64,000 nucleotides of DNA from Piscinibacter gummiphilus. Lineage in GTDB: Bacteria > Pseudomonadota > Gammaproteobacteria > Burkholderiales > Burkholderiaceae_C. The stretch spans positions 2,418,001 to 2,482,000 of the forward strand of contig NZ_CP015118.1 in the NCBI RefSeq assembly GCF_002116905.1, written 5' to 3'. Position 1 is the stretch's first letter; each line of letters begins with the position of its first letter. Below, in pieces: positions 15,483 to 23,473 of this stretch. Position numbers and translations under genes: made by a program. The notes below the pieces were generated by a model that was not told where the DNA came from, did no database searches, and saw only the letters and a list, made by a program, of their open reading frames with translations.

Positions 15483-17024
15483 ATGGCCGACAAACTCATC
15501 ATCTTCGACACCACGCTCCGCGACGGCGAGCAGTCCCCCGGCGCCTCGATGACCAAGGACGAGAAGCTGCGCATCGCGCGCCAGCTCGAGCGCCTGAAGG
15601 TCGACGTGATCGAGGCCGGGTTCGCGGCCTCGTCCAACGGTGACTTCGAGGCGGTGCGGGCCATCGCCAACGCCATCAAGGACAGCACCGTCTGTTCGCT
15701 CGCGCGCGCCAACGACCGCGACATCTCGCGCGCGGCCGAGGCGCTGAAGGGTGGGGCCTCCACGCGCATCCACCTCTTCCTGGCGACCAGCGCGCTGCAC
15801 ATGGAAAAGAAGCTGCGCATGACACCCGACCAGGTGTTCGAGCAGGCGAAGCTGTCGGTCGCGTTCGCACGCAACCTGACGGGCGACGTCGAGTTCTCCC
15901 CGGAGGATGGCTACCGCTCCGACCCGGACTTCCTGTGCCGTGTGCTGGAAGCGGTGATCGACGCCGGCGCCACCACGCTGAACATCCCCGACACCGTGGG
16001 CTACGCGGTGCCGGAGCTGTACGGCCAGTTCATCCTCGACCTGCGCACGCGCATCCCGAACTCCGACAAGGCGATCTGGTCGGTGCACTGCCACAACGAC
16101 CTGGGCATGGCGGTCGCCAACTCCCTGGCCGGCGTGAAGATCGGCGGCGCTCGCCAGATCGAGTGCACCATCAACGGCCTCGGCGAACGGGCGGGCAACT
16201 GCTCGCTGGAAGAGGTCGTGATGGCCGTCAAGACTCGCAAGGACTACTTCGGCCTGCAGTTGGGCATCGACCCCTCGCAGATCGTGCCCGCGTCGCGCCT
16301 CGTGTCGCAGACCACGGGCTTCGTCGTGCAGCCGAACAAGGCCGTGGTGGGCGCCAACGCGTTCGCGCACGCCTCGGGCATCCACCAGGACGGCGTGCTG
16401 AAGGCGCGCGACACCTACGAGATCATGCGCGCGGAAGACGTGGGCTGGTCGGCCAACAAGATCGTGCTGGGCAAGCTGTCGGGCCGCAACGCCTTCAAGC
16501 AGCGCCTGCAGGAGCTGGGCATCTCGCTCGAATCGGAAGCCGAGGTCAACGCGGCCTTCGCCAAGTTCAAGGAGCTGGCGGACCGCAAGAGCGACATCTT
16601 CGACGAGGACATCGTGGCCCTGGTGATGGACGAGTCCGTCACGGCCGAGCAGGAGCACTACCGCCTGCTGTCGCTGTCGCAGCGCTCGGAGATGGGCGAG
16701 CGGCCGTTCGCGAAGGTGGCGTTCGCCGCGGGCTCCGAGGAGTTCCACACCGAGAGCGAGGGCAACGGCCCGGTCGACGCCAGCCTGAAGGCCATCGAGT
16801 CCCAAGTGAAATCTGGCGCGGAAATGCTGCTCTATTCCGTGAATGCGATCACGTCGGGAAGCACAGAATCGCAGGGTGAGGTGACGGTTCGTCTTCAACA
16901 TGGAGGACGGGTCGTCAACGGTGTGGGGGCTGACCCCGACATCGTGGTGGCATCCGCCAAGGCGTACCTCTCGGCGTTGAACAAACTGCACAGCAAGAAC
17001 GAGCGCGTTGCGGCCCAGGGGTGA
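15483..17024 (+). CDS. leuA: 2-isopropylmalate synthase, standard bacterial form (TIGR00973-like)
   Basis: 513 residues. The TIM barrel has FDTTLRDGEQSPGASM with the catalytic Arg and metal-binding Asp, the metal His pair in WSVHCHNDLGMAVAN, and NGLGERAGNCSLEEVV; the C-terminal leucine-binding domain begins around residue 395. This is the subfamily of E. coli LeuA. It follows the long-form leuA in the same direction after 51 bases with an AGGAG-like site (CAGGAGC), so both are probably on the attenuated transcript. A weak 7-bp hairpin at 17047-17065 without a T run lies downstream. Confidence 0.94.
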   Translation: MADKLIIFDTTLRDGEQSPGASMTKDEKLRIARQLERLKVDVIEAGFAASSNGDFEAVRAIANAIKDSTVCSLARANDRDISRAAEALKGGASTRIHLFLATSALHMEKKLRMTPDQVFEQAKLSVAFARNLTGDVEFSPEDGYRSDPDFLCRVLEAVIDAGATTLNIPDTVGYAVPELYGQFILDLRTRIPNSDKAIWSVHCHNDLGMAVANSLAGVKIGGARQIECTINGLGERAGNCSLEEVVMAVKTRKDYFGLQLGIDPSQIVPASRLVSQTTGFVVQPNKAVVGANAFAHASGIHQDGVLKARDTYEIMRAEDVGWSANKIVLGKLSGRNAFKQRLQELGISLESEAEVNAAFAKFKELADRKSDIFDEDIVALVMDESVTAEQEHYRLLSLSQRSEMGERPFAKVAFAAGSEEFHTESEGNGPVDASLKAIESQVKSGAEMLLYSVNAITSGSTESQGEVTVRLQHGGRVVNGVGADPDIVVASAKAYLSALNKLHSKNERVAAQG

Positions 17025-17097
17025 ACCCGGGTACATTTCGTCACAGACCCTGACACCATCAGGGTTGGCTTGAGGAAAGGCACGTAAGTTTCTGATC

Positions 17098-17126
17098 TTG
17101 TGTGCTTTTTTTCTTTCGCCTACACT
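17098..17126 (+). promoter_or_regulatory. Candidate sigma-70 promoter of the DD-peptidase gene
   Basis: TTGTGT at 17098-17103 and TACACT at 17121-17126 with a 17-base spacer, 27 bases before the GTG start of the downstream gene. Confidence 0.45.
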
Positions 17127-17153
17127 TGGTGCATCGAGCGTGAAGGGGTTGTT

Positions 17154-18293
17154 GTGTTGCGATTTACGCCAAATTCTGTTTCCGGTCTTCTGCGTGCGCT
17201 GATGGTGCTGGTCGTGACTGTCTCCGTTCCGCTTGCGGCCGGGGCAGCTGCGGCGAAGTCGCATCCCGTCAAGAAGAAGCCCGCTGTCTCCGCCAAGGCC
17301 GCACCGTCGGCCAAGGGTCGTGCCGTCGTGGCCCGTACCGGCGCTTCGAAGCGTTCGGTCGCCGTGCTCCGCAAGGGCCGCCAGGTCGCCGTGCGGTCGC
17401 GTGCCGCGGTCGTCCACGCCGAACCGGCCCGCGCGTCGTTCGGCCAGCTGTCGGGCCTGCATGGCACCACCGATCCGCTCGACCTGAAGTCCAGCGTCGC
17501 GCTGGTCCTCGACCAGGACACCAACGAAGTCCTGTTCAGCAAGAACTCCCAGGCCGTGCTCCCCATCGCGTCCATCACGAAGCTGATGACGGCCGTGGTG
17601 GTCACCGAGGCCCACCTGCCGCTCGACGAGATCCTCACGGTCTCGCAGGACGACGTCGACACCGAGAAGGGCAGCCGTTCGCGCCTGGCCGTCGGCACCT
17701 CGCTCACCCGCGAGGAAATGCTGCACCTCGCGCTGATGTCCTCCGAGAACCGTGCCGCCCATGCGCTGGGCCGCTACTACCCCGGTGGCCTCCCGGCCTT
17801 CGTGTCCGCCATGAACCACAAGGCCGCCGAGCTGGGCATGAGCGACACCCGCTACGTCGAGCCCACCGGCCTGTCGAGCCGCAACCAGTCGAGCGCCCGT
17901 GACCTGGCCACGCTGGTCAAGCACGCCCACGGCCACCAGATCATCCGCGACCTGTCCACGTCCCTCGAATACCAGGTGGCGGTGGGCCAGCGTCAGCTGC
18001 AGTACCACAACACCAACGGCCTCGTGAAGAACCCCGAGTGGGAGATCGGCCTGCAGAAGACCGGCTACATCTCGGAAGCCGGCCGCTGCCTCGTGATGCA
18101 GGCCAAGCTGGCCGGCCGCCAGGTCATCATGGTCTTCCTCGACTCCGCCGGCCGCTACTCCCGCATCGGCGACGCCGAACGCGTGCGCAAGTGGATCAAC
18201 GAAACCCTGCCGGTCGCCCACCCCGTCACCGCCGCGCCACACGTGCCCGTGCTGCCCACCGTGACGCTGACGGCGCCGAAGGTCACGTCCTGA
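17154..18293 (+). CDS. D-alanyl-D-alanine carboxypeptidase/endopeptidase, S11 family
   Basis: 379 residues from a GTG preceded by GAAGGGG. An N-terminal signal (LLRALMVLVVTVSVPLAAGA) leads to a basic Lys/Ala/Pro-rich linker (about 35-100), then the penicillin-binding catalytic domain with SxxK (ASITK), SxN (SSEN) and KTG (LQKTGYIS) motifs. It should trim or cut peptidoglycan peptides in the periplasm; PbpG/PBP7-type endopeptidase is the nearest named group. The long basic linker is unusual and could bind wall or membrane surfaces. It is a single gene with its own promoter and terminator. Confidence 0.88.
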   Translation: MLRFTPNSVSGLLRALMVLVVTVSVPLAAGAAAAKSHPVKKKPAVSAKAAPSAKGRAVVARTGASKRSVAVLRKGRQVAVRSRAAVVHAEPARASFGQLSGLHGTTDPLDLKSSVALVLDQDTNEVLFSKNSQAVLPIASITKLMTAVVVTEAHLPLDEILTVSQDDVDTEKGSRSRLAVGTSLTREEMLHLALMSSENRAAHALGRYYPGGLPAFVSAMNHKAAELGMSDTRYVEPTGLSSRNQSSARDLATLVKHAHGHQIIRDLSTSLEYQVAVGQRQLQYHNTNGLVKNPEWEIGLQKTGYISEAGRCLVMQAKLAGRQVIMVFLDSAGRYSRIGDAERVRKWINETLPVAHPVTAAPHVPVLPTVTLTAPKVTS

Positions 18294-18319
18294 TCACTGG
18301 TTGGTGGTGCCCTTGAACG

Positions 18320-18345
18320 ACGGCCCTCTCGAGGGCCGTTTTTCT
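18320..18345 (+). terminator. Rho-independent terminator after the DD-peptidase gene
   Basis: A perfect inverted repeat (ACGGCCCTC, two bases, GAGGGCCGT) followed by TTTTTC. It sits between two convergent genes. Confidence 0.85.
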
Positions 18346-18365
18346 TGGGGCGTTCTCCGGGAGCG

Positions 18366-19139
18366 TCAGCGATGGCCGAGGGCGGCCGAGATCTGTGACG
18401 CGGTCGCCTTGAGCCGCTCCAGCCAGCCTTCCTCCAGCCGGTCCGCCGGCGCCGAGATCGACAACCCCGCCACCAGCTTGCCCTGGTCGTCGAGGATGGC
18501 CGCGGCCATGCAGCGCACGCCCAGTTCCAGTTCCTCGTCGTCGCGGGCGGTGCCGTACTGCAGCACCTTCGACAGCTCGCGTTCGAGCGACGGCACGTCG
18601 GTGATGCTGTTCTTCGTGTGGCCGGCCAGGCCCGTGCGGGTGGCGTAGGCGCGCACGCGCTGCGGGTCGTCGTGGGCCAGGAAGAGCTTGCCCACCGAGG
18701 TGAGGTGCAGCGGTGCGCGGCCGCCCACGGCCCGCACCACCTGCATGCCGGAGCGTTCGCTGTAGGTGCGCTCGATGTAGACGATCTCGTCGCCCTGGCG
18801 CATCGACAGGTTCACCGGCTGGTGGGTGAGCTTGTGCAGCTCGCGCATGGGGCCCAGGGCCGCGTCACGCACGTCGAGGCGGGCCTTCACGAGGTTGCCC
18901 AGCTCGAGGAGGCGCATGCCCAGGCGGTAGCTGCCGGCCTCGGGCCGGTCCACGTACCGGCCGACCGTGAGGTCGTTCAGGATGCGGTGGGCGGTGGACG
19001 GGTGCAGGCCCGTCTGCTCGCTGATCAGCTTCAGCGAGACCGGGTCCTGGTGGGACGCCAGCAGGTCCAGCAGCGAGAACATGCGCTCGAGCACCTGGAT
19101 CGCTGGTTTCTGATCCTCTTTGCTTTTCATGCCAACCAT
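18366..19139 (-). CDS. IclR family transcriptional regulator
   Basis: 257 residues. The N-terminal winged helix (about 12-75) has the recognition region ISEQTGLHPSTAHRILNDL; the rest is the IclR effector-binding domain (NLSMRQGDEIVYIERTYSERSGM...LTSVGKLFLA). ATG at 19130 (MKSKEDQ) is an alternative start. It lies 66 bases downstream of hpnE in the same direction. A palindrome-like AAAAC-N6-GTTTT at 19148-19163, just upstream of the start, could be an autoregulatory site. No obvious target gene adjoins it, so its effector is unknown. Confidence 0.9.
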   Translation of the reverse strand: MVGMKSKEDQKPAIQVLERMFSLLDLLASHQDPVSLKLISEQTGLHPSTAHRILNDLTVGRYVDRPEAGSYRLGMRLLELGNLVKARLDVRDAALGPMRELHKLTHQPVNLSMRQGDEIVYIERTYSERSGMQVVRAVGGRAPLHLTSVGKLFLAHDDPQRVRAYATRTGLAGHTKNSITDVPSLERELSKVLQYGTARDDEELELGVRCMAAAILDDQGKLVAGLSISAPADRLEEGWLERLKATASQISAALGHR

Positions 19140-19205
19140 TGTGAACCAAAACGGCCAAGTTTTTGCATCGCGAAATTCATGGCGGGGGCGGTTCTCGCCC
19201 CGGCG

Positions 19206-20486
19206 TCAGGCGTCGAGCGCCGAACCGGCGGCCAGCCCCGCCCGGATCGCGCCTTCGAGCGTGGCCGGGTAGGGGCCTTCGGTGTAGTCGCCCGCGGCGA
19301 AGAGGCCCGGGCGCACCGTCATCGGCGGGCGCTTCAGGCCCGGGGTGCACAGGAAGGTGGCGCGCTTCTCGTTGACGGCCCGCAGGCCCGTGAGCGGCGC
19401 GCGCAGCTGGCCGGCCAGGGCCTGCTGGCCCTGGCGCAGCGTCGCGGCCATGGTCGCGTCGGCGCCCTGGGCGACCCACGGGGCGGCGCCGCTGACCACG
19501 AAGGCGAGCACGCCTTCCATGCCGCAGAGGATGCCGAGGTCGAACACGAACTGGGCGGGCTGGCGGCTGTCGCTGCGCAGCGCCATCATGGGTTGGGGCA
19601 GGCGGGTCTCGGGGCTGTGGGCGTACACGGTGACGATGGGTTCGTACTGCAGCCCGCGCGCCGTTTCGGCCCAGCCGGGCTCGAATCCTTCGGTCAGGCG
19701 CGCGGCCTCGTGCGCGGTGCAGGCGAGCACCACGGCGTCGAAGGCCGTGCCGTCGACGTCCCAGCCGCCCTCGGTCCGCGGCGACAGCGAATCGACGCGT
19801 CTGGACAGGTGGACCTCGGCGCCTCGGGCGGCGAGCCAGCGGCCGGCCGGGTCGGGCCACAGCGCGCTCAGCCGCCAGCGGGGCAGCAGCAGGTCGGCCG
19901 AGCCGGGGCCGCTGAACAGGGCGTCCTTCAGCACGCGCAGGAAGACCTGCGCGCTCGCCTGGTCGGCGGGGGTGTTGAGCGCGGCGACACACAGCGGGTC
20001 GAGGAGGGCGTCGCGCACGGCGGCGGGCAGCCGGGCGGTGAGCTGGGAGACGGTCCACGTCGGATCACACCGGAACCCGCGCAGCGCCCAGCCGGCGGCC
20101 GTTCGCAGCAGGGCCCATTTGTCCTGGCGGGTCCAGCCCGGGTAGGTCGCGATGGCGCGCAGGAACGCGGGGATCGGCTTGCCCGCGGCCATCTGCAGGC
20201 CCGTGCCGTCGGGGTAGGTGACCCGCAGCGGCAGGCGGCGCAGCGCGCGCGTGAGGTCGACACCCACGAGCTGCATCAGCGCGAGGGTCTCGGTGTAGGC
20301 GCCGATCAGGATGTGCTGCCCGTTGTCGAGCGCCATGCCGTGGCTGTCGATCTGGCGCGCCCGGCCGCCGAGTTGCGGTGCCATCTCGAGGACGGTGACG
20401 TGGTGGCCGGCGCGGGTCGCGTGGACCGCGGCGGCGAGACCCGCCCAGCCGCCGCCGATCACCGCGACACGGCGTGGCCCCGCCAT
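19206..20486 (-). CDS. hpnE: Hydroxysqualene dehydroxylase
   Basis: 426 residues, an FAD-dependent amine-oxidase-like flavoprotein with the N-terminal dinucleotide motif VIGGGWAGLAAAVHA and a C-terminal GLFAAGDYTEGPYPATLEGA block. HpnE reduces hydroxysqualene to squalene in the three-step bacterial route. The ATG at 20486 overlaps the hpnD stop by one base (TGATG). It is the last gene of hpnC-hpnD-hpnE. Confidence 0.93.
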   Translation of the reverse strand: MAGPRRVAVIGGGWAGLAAAVHATRAGHHVTVLEMAPQLGGRARQIDSHGMALDNGQHILIGAYTETLALMQLVGVDLTRALRRLPLRVTYPDGTGLQMAAGKPIPAFLRAIATYPGWTRQDKWALLRTAAGWALRGFRCDPTWTVSQLTARLPAAVRDALLDPLCVAALNTPADQASAQVFLRVLKDALFSGPGSADLLLPRWRLSALWPDPAGRWLAARGAEVHLSRRVDSLSPRTEGGWDVDGTAFDAVVLACTAHEAARLTEGFEPGWAETARGLQYEPIVTVYAHSPETRLPQPMMALRSDSRQPAQFVFDLGILCGMEGVLAFVVSGAAPWVAQGADATMAATLRQGQQALAGQLRAPLTGLRAVNEKRATFLCTPGLKRPPMTVRPGLFAAGDYTEGPYPATLEGAIRAGLAAGSALDA

Positions 20487-21322
20487 CAGCGTACCGTCCA
20501 GTTGGTGCGTGCGGCGATCCAGAGCTTGCGCAGCGGCGTCAGCGACGTGCGCTGGTGCAGCACCTGGAAGTCCTGCGCCTCGATCTCGCGCAGCAGCGTG
20601 CGGTAGATGTGGGCCATCATCAGCCCCGGCTTCTGCGCGCGGCGGTCGGCCGCGGGCAGCAGCGCGATGGCCTCGTCGTAGAGGCGGTGCGACCGTTCGG
20701 CCTGGAACTTCATCAGCGCGGTGAAACGCTCGCTGTAGCCGCGGTTGAGGATCTCGTGCGCCTTCACATCGAACTGCTGGAGCTCGTTGATCGGGAGGTA
20801 GATGCGGCCGCGCCGCGCGTCGTCGCCCACGTCGCGGATGATGTTCGTGAGCTGCATCGCGAGGCCCAGCTTGTGGGCGTACTGCACCGTGCGTGCGTCG
20901 GTGCGCCCGAAGATGCCCGAGGCCACCTCGCCCACGACGCCGGCCACGAGGTGGCAGTACCTCGCGAGGCCGGGGAAGTCGAGGTAGCGCGACTGGTCGA
21001 GGTCCATCTGGCAGCCGTCGATCACGGCGTTCAGGTGCTCCAGGCGGATGTCGAACGCGGTGGTGTGCGGCATCAGCGCCTTCGTCACCGGATGGCTGGG
21101 TTGGCCGGCGAAGGCCGCGGCCGCTTCCTTGCGCCACCACGCGAGTTTCGTGGCGGCGACTCCGGGGTCCTGCACCTCGTCGACCACGTCGTCGACCTCG
21201 CGGCAGAAGGCGTAGAAGGCGGTGATGGCCGCGCGACGCGGCGGCGGCAGGAACAGGAAGGCGTAGTAGAAGCTGGAGCCGCTCTTGGCGGCCTTGTCCT
21301 GCACGTATTGTTCGGGGGTCAT
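20486..21322 (-). CDS. hpnD: Presqualene diphosphate synthase
   Basis: 278 residues of the trans-isoprenyl diphosphate synthase fold. The two Asp-rich motifs for Mg-diphosphate binding are CREVDDVVDEV near residue 40 and NIIRDVGDDARRGRIYLP near residue 155. It couples two farnesyl diphosphates to presqualene diphosphate. The start at 21322 (MTPEQYVQDKA) overlaps the hpnC stop as ATGA. The order hpnC-D-E is that of hopanoid producers. Confidence 0.93.
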   Translation of the reverse strand: MTPEQYVQDKAAKSGSSFYYAFLFLPPPRRAAITAFYAFCREVDDVVDEVQDPGVAATKLAWWRKEAAAAFAGQPSHPVTKALMPHTTAFDIRLEHLNAVIDGCQMDLDQSRYLDFPGLARYCHLVAGVVGEVASGIFGRTDARTVQYAHKLGLAMQLTNIIRDVGDDARRGRIYLPINELQQFDVKAHEILNRGYSERFTALMKFQAERSHRLYDEAIALLPAADRRAQKPGLMMAHIYRTLLREIEAQDFQVLHQRTSLTPLRKLWIAARTNWTVR

Positions 21323-22176
21323 GGTCGTGCTTTCTGGAGACTCCGGGCAGCCGGACGCCGCATGCAGCAAGCGCGCCAGCCCATCGTCACGATGTCGGTC
21401 AGGCCCAGGGTGGGCCGGGTCTTCAGGCTCGCGTGGTCGAGCGCCGCGATGCGGTCGAGGATGCGCAGGCCACCCTGCACCACGAGGCGCAGTTCCCAGC
21501 CGGCGCGCCCGGGCACGGTGAACACGAGCGGGCTGCCGGCATTCATCATGTCGCGGGTCCACGTGGCCATCTCGGCCACCAGGGCGCGGGTGGCCGGGGT
21601 GTCCTGCCGCGACAGCAGGGCCTCGGGGGGCACGCCGGCGCGTTCGCAGTCGGCCAGCGGGATGTAGAGGCGGCCGCGGGCGGTGTCCACGCTCAGGTCC
21701 TGCCAGAAGTTGGCGAGCTGCAGCGCGGTGCAGATGCGGTCCGACTGCTGCAGGCTGTCGGCGTCGTGGATGCCGTAGAGGTGGAGCAGCAGGCGGCCCA
21801 CCGGGTTGGCCGAGCGCTCACAGTAGCCGAGCAGGTCCTGGCGGTCGGTGTACCGGTGCTGCACCAGGTCCTGTTCGAAGGCGCTCAGCAGGTCGTGCAG
21901 CAGGGGCAGCGGAAGCGCATGATGGGCGATCTCGCGCTGCAGCGGCCCGAACACCTTCGCCCACCGGGCGCCCGGCGTGGCGCCGCCCGCCACCGCCACC
22001 AGTTCGGCCCGGTAGGCGCGCAGGTCGTCCAGGCGCTGCGCCGCCGGGGCGTCGCCTTCGTCGGCCAGGTCGTCGGCCGTGCGGGCGAAGTGGTAGATCG
22101 CCGTGATCGGCGGGCGCAGTGCCGGGGGGCACAACACCGAGGCCACGGGGAAGTTTTCGTAGTGTTCGATGCTCAT
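21319..22176 (-). CDS. hpnC: Hydroxysqualene synthase
   Basis: 285 residues, paralogous to HpnD, with Asp-rich motifs FARTADDLADE near residue 35 and NFWQDLSVDTARGRLYIP near residue 165. HpnC converts presqualene diphosphate to hydroxysqualene. It is the first gene of the operon and is divergent from the RND efflux genes, with a 160-base shared control region. No squalene-hopene cyclase is present in the window. Confidence 0.92.
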   Translation of the reverse strand: MSIEHYENFPVASVLCPPALRPPITAIYHFARTADDLADEGDAPAAQRLDDLRAYRAELVAVAGGATPGARWAKVFGPLQREIAHHALPLPLLHDLLSAFEQDLVQHRYTDRQDLLGYCERSANPVGRLLLHLYGIHDADSLQQSDRICTALQLANFWQDLSVDTARGRLYIPLADCERAGVPPEALLSRQDTPATRALVAEMATWTRDMMNAGSPLVFTVPGRAGWELRLVVQGGLRILDRIAALDHASLKTRPTLGLTDIVTMGWRACCMRRPAARSLQKARP

Positions 22177-22253
22177 GGGGCAGGGGCGTCAGCGCGCATT
22201 GTCGCTGCTTCGTGCGAGGTTCCCGATGACGGTTCCCCGCGGTGTGACCTTCG

Positions 22254-22297
22254 TTGACACCGCCCGGGCCTGGAGCATACATTACTGACCAGTCAGT
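22254..22297 (+). promoter_or_regulatory. Promoter and TetR-type operator of the RND efflux operon
   Basis: A perfect -35 TTGACA at 22254-22259 and TACATT at 22278-22283 (18-base spacer) are followed at once by a perfect palindrome ACTGAC-CA-GTCAGT (22284-22297) over the expected start of transcription. A repressor bound there would block the pump genes. No tetR-like gene adjoins it, so the regulator is encoded elsewhere. Confidence 0.62.
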
Positions 22298-22336
22298 CAT
22301 TTAAAACAACGCCGCTCACCGCCGACGAGGATCCCC

Positions 22337-23473
22337 ATGCGTCCGTCCTTGCTGTTCCCCTTCCTGTTCGGCGCGGTGGCGCTGGCCGCCTGCTCCAAGC
22401 CCGAGCCCGCACCGGATCCCGTGCGGGCCGTGCGCACCCAGACCGTGTCGGCCGTCTCGACCGGTGGCACCCACGAGTACGCGGCGGAGGTGCGGGCCCG
22501 CACCGAATCGCGCCTCGGGTTCCGGGTGGGCGGCAAGATCGTGCGGCGGGCCGTGAACCTCGGCGACGCGGTCAAGCCCGGCCAACTGCTGGCCCAGCTC
22601 GACCCGCAGGACCTCAAGCTCGGGCAGGATGCCGCCCGGGCCGCGCTCACCGCCGCGCAGGTCAACTTCGAACAGGCCGAGGCCGACTTCAAGCGCTTCA
22701 AGGAACTGCGTGACCAGGGCTTCATCAGCTCCGCCGAACTCGAACGCCGCGACACGTCGCTGAAGGCCGCGCGCGCCCAGCTCGACCAGGCCCGCGCCCA
22801 GTCGAACGTGCAGGGCAATCAGGCGGCGTACGCGTCGCTGGTGGCCGACGTGGCCGGCGTGGTCACCGCGGTGGAAGCCGAGCCGGGCCAGGTGGTGGCC
22901 GCGGGCGCGCCCGTGGTGCGCGTGGCCGTCGACGGCCCGCGCGACGTGGTGTTCTCCGTGCCCGAGGACCGCGTGGGTGCCGTCAAGGCGCTCTCGGCGA
23001 AACCGGGCAACCTGACCGTGCGCGGCTGGGGCACCGACACGCCGCCCATCCCGGTCACGCTGCGCGAGATCGCCGCGTCGGCCGACCCGGTCACACGCAC
23101 CTTCCTCGTCAAGGCCGACATGGGCACCGGTCCCGAGGCCCGCGCGATGCGCCTGGGCCAGACCGCCACCGTGATCGCCGCGTCCGAGAAGGTCGACGGC
23201 ATCGTCAAGCTGCCGTTCGCGGCGCTGCGCGAGGACCACGGCAAGTCGGCCGTGTGGATCGTGGACCCGGCCTCGATGACGGTCAAGAGCCACCTCGTGC
23301 AGGTGGCCGGCGTGGACGGCAACGAGGCGGTGGTGACGGGCGGCCTGTCGCCCGGCATGGTGGTCGTCACGGCCGGCGTGCACGTGCTCAATCCGGGCCA
23401 GAAAGTGAAGTACTACGCCGAGTCGGGATCACCGGCCGTGGCTGCCAACGCCGCCTCGGTGACCGCCAAATGA
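22337..23473 (+). CDS. RND efflux periplasmic adaptor lipoprotein
   Basis: 378 residues. The signal ends in a lipobox (VALAACSK), so the protein should be lipid-anchored facing the periplasm. Then come the barrel-sandwich lipoyl halves, an alpha-hairpin (about 95-160) and the beta-barrel and membrane-proximal domains. It links the inner-membrane pump to an outer-membrane channel, which is not encoded nearby. The stop overlaps the start of the permease as ATGA. Confidence 0.92.
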   Translation: MRPSLLFPFLFGAVALAACSKPEPAPDPVRAVRTQTVSAVSTGGTHEYAAEVRARTESRLGFRVGGKIVRRAVNLGDAVKPGQLLAQLDPQDLKLGQDAARAALTAAQVNFEQAEADFKRFKELRDQGFISSAELERRDTSLKAARAQLDQARAQSNVQGNQAAYASLVADVAGVVTAVEAEPGQVVAAGAPVVRVAVDGPRDVVFSVPEDRVGAVKALSAKPGNLTVRGWGTDTPPIPVTLREIAASADPVTRTFLVKADMGTGPEARAMRLGQTATVIAASEKVDGIVKLPFAALREDHGKSAVWIVDPASMTVKSHLVQVAGVDGNEAVVTGGLSPGMVVVTAGVHVLNPGQKVKYYAESGSPAVAANAASVTAK

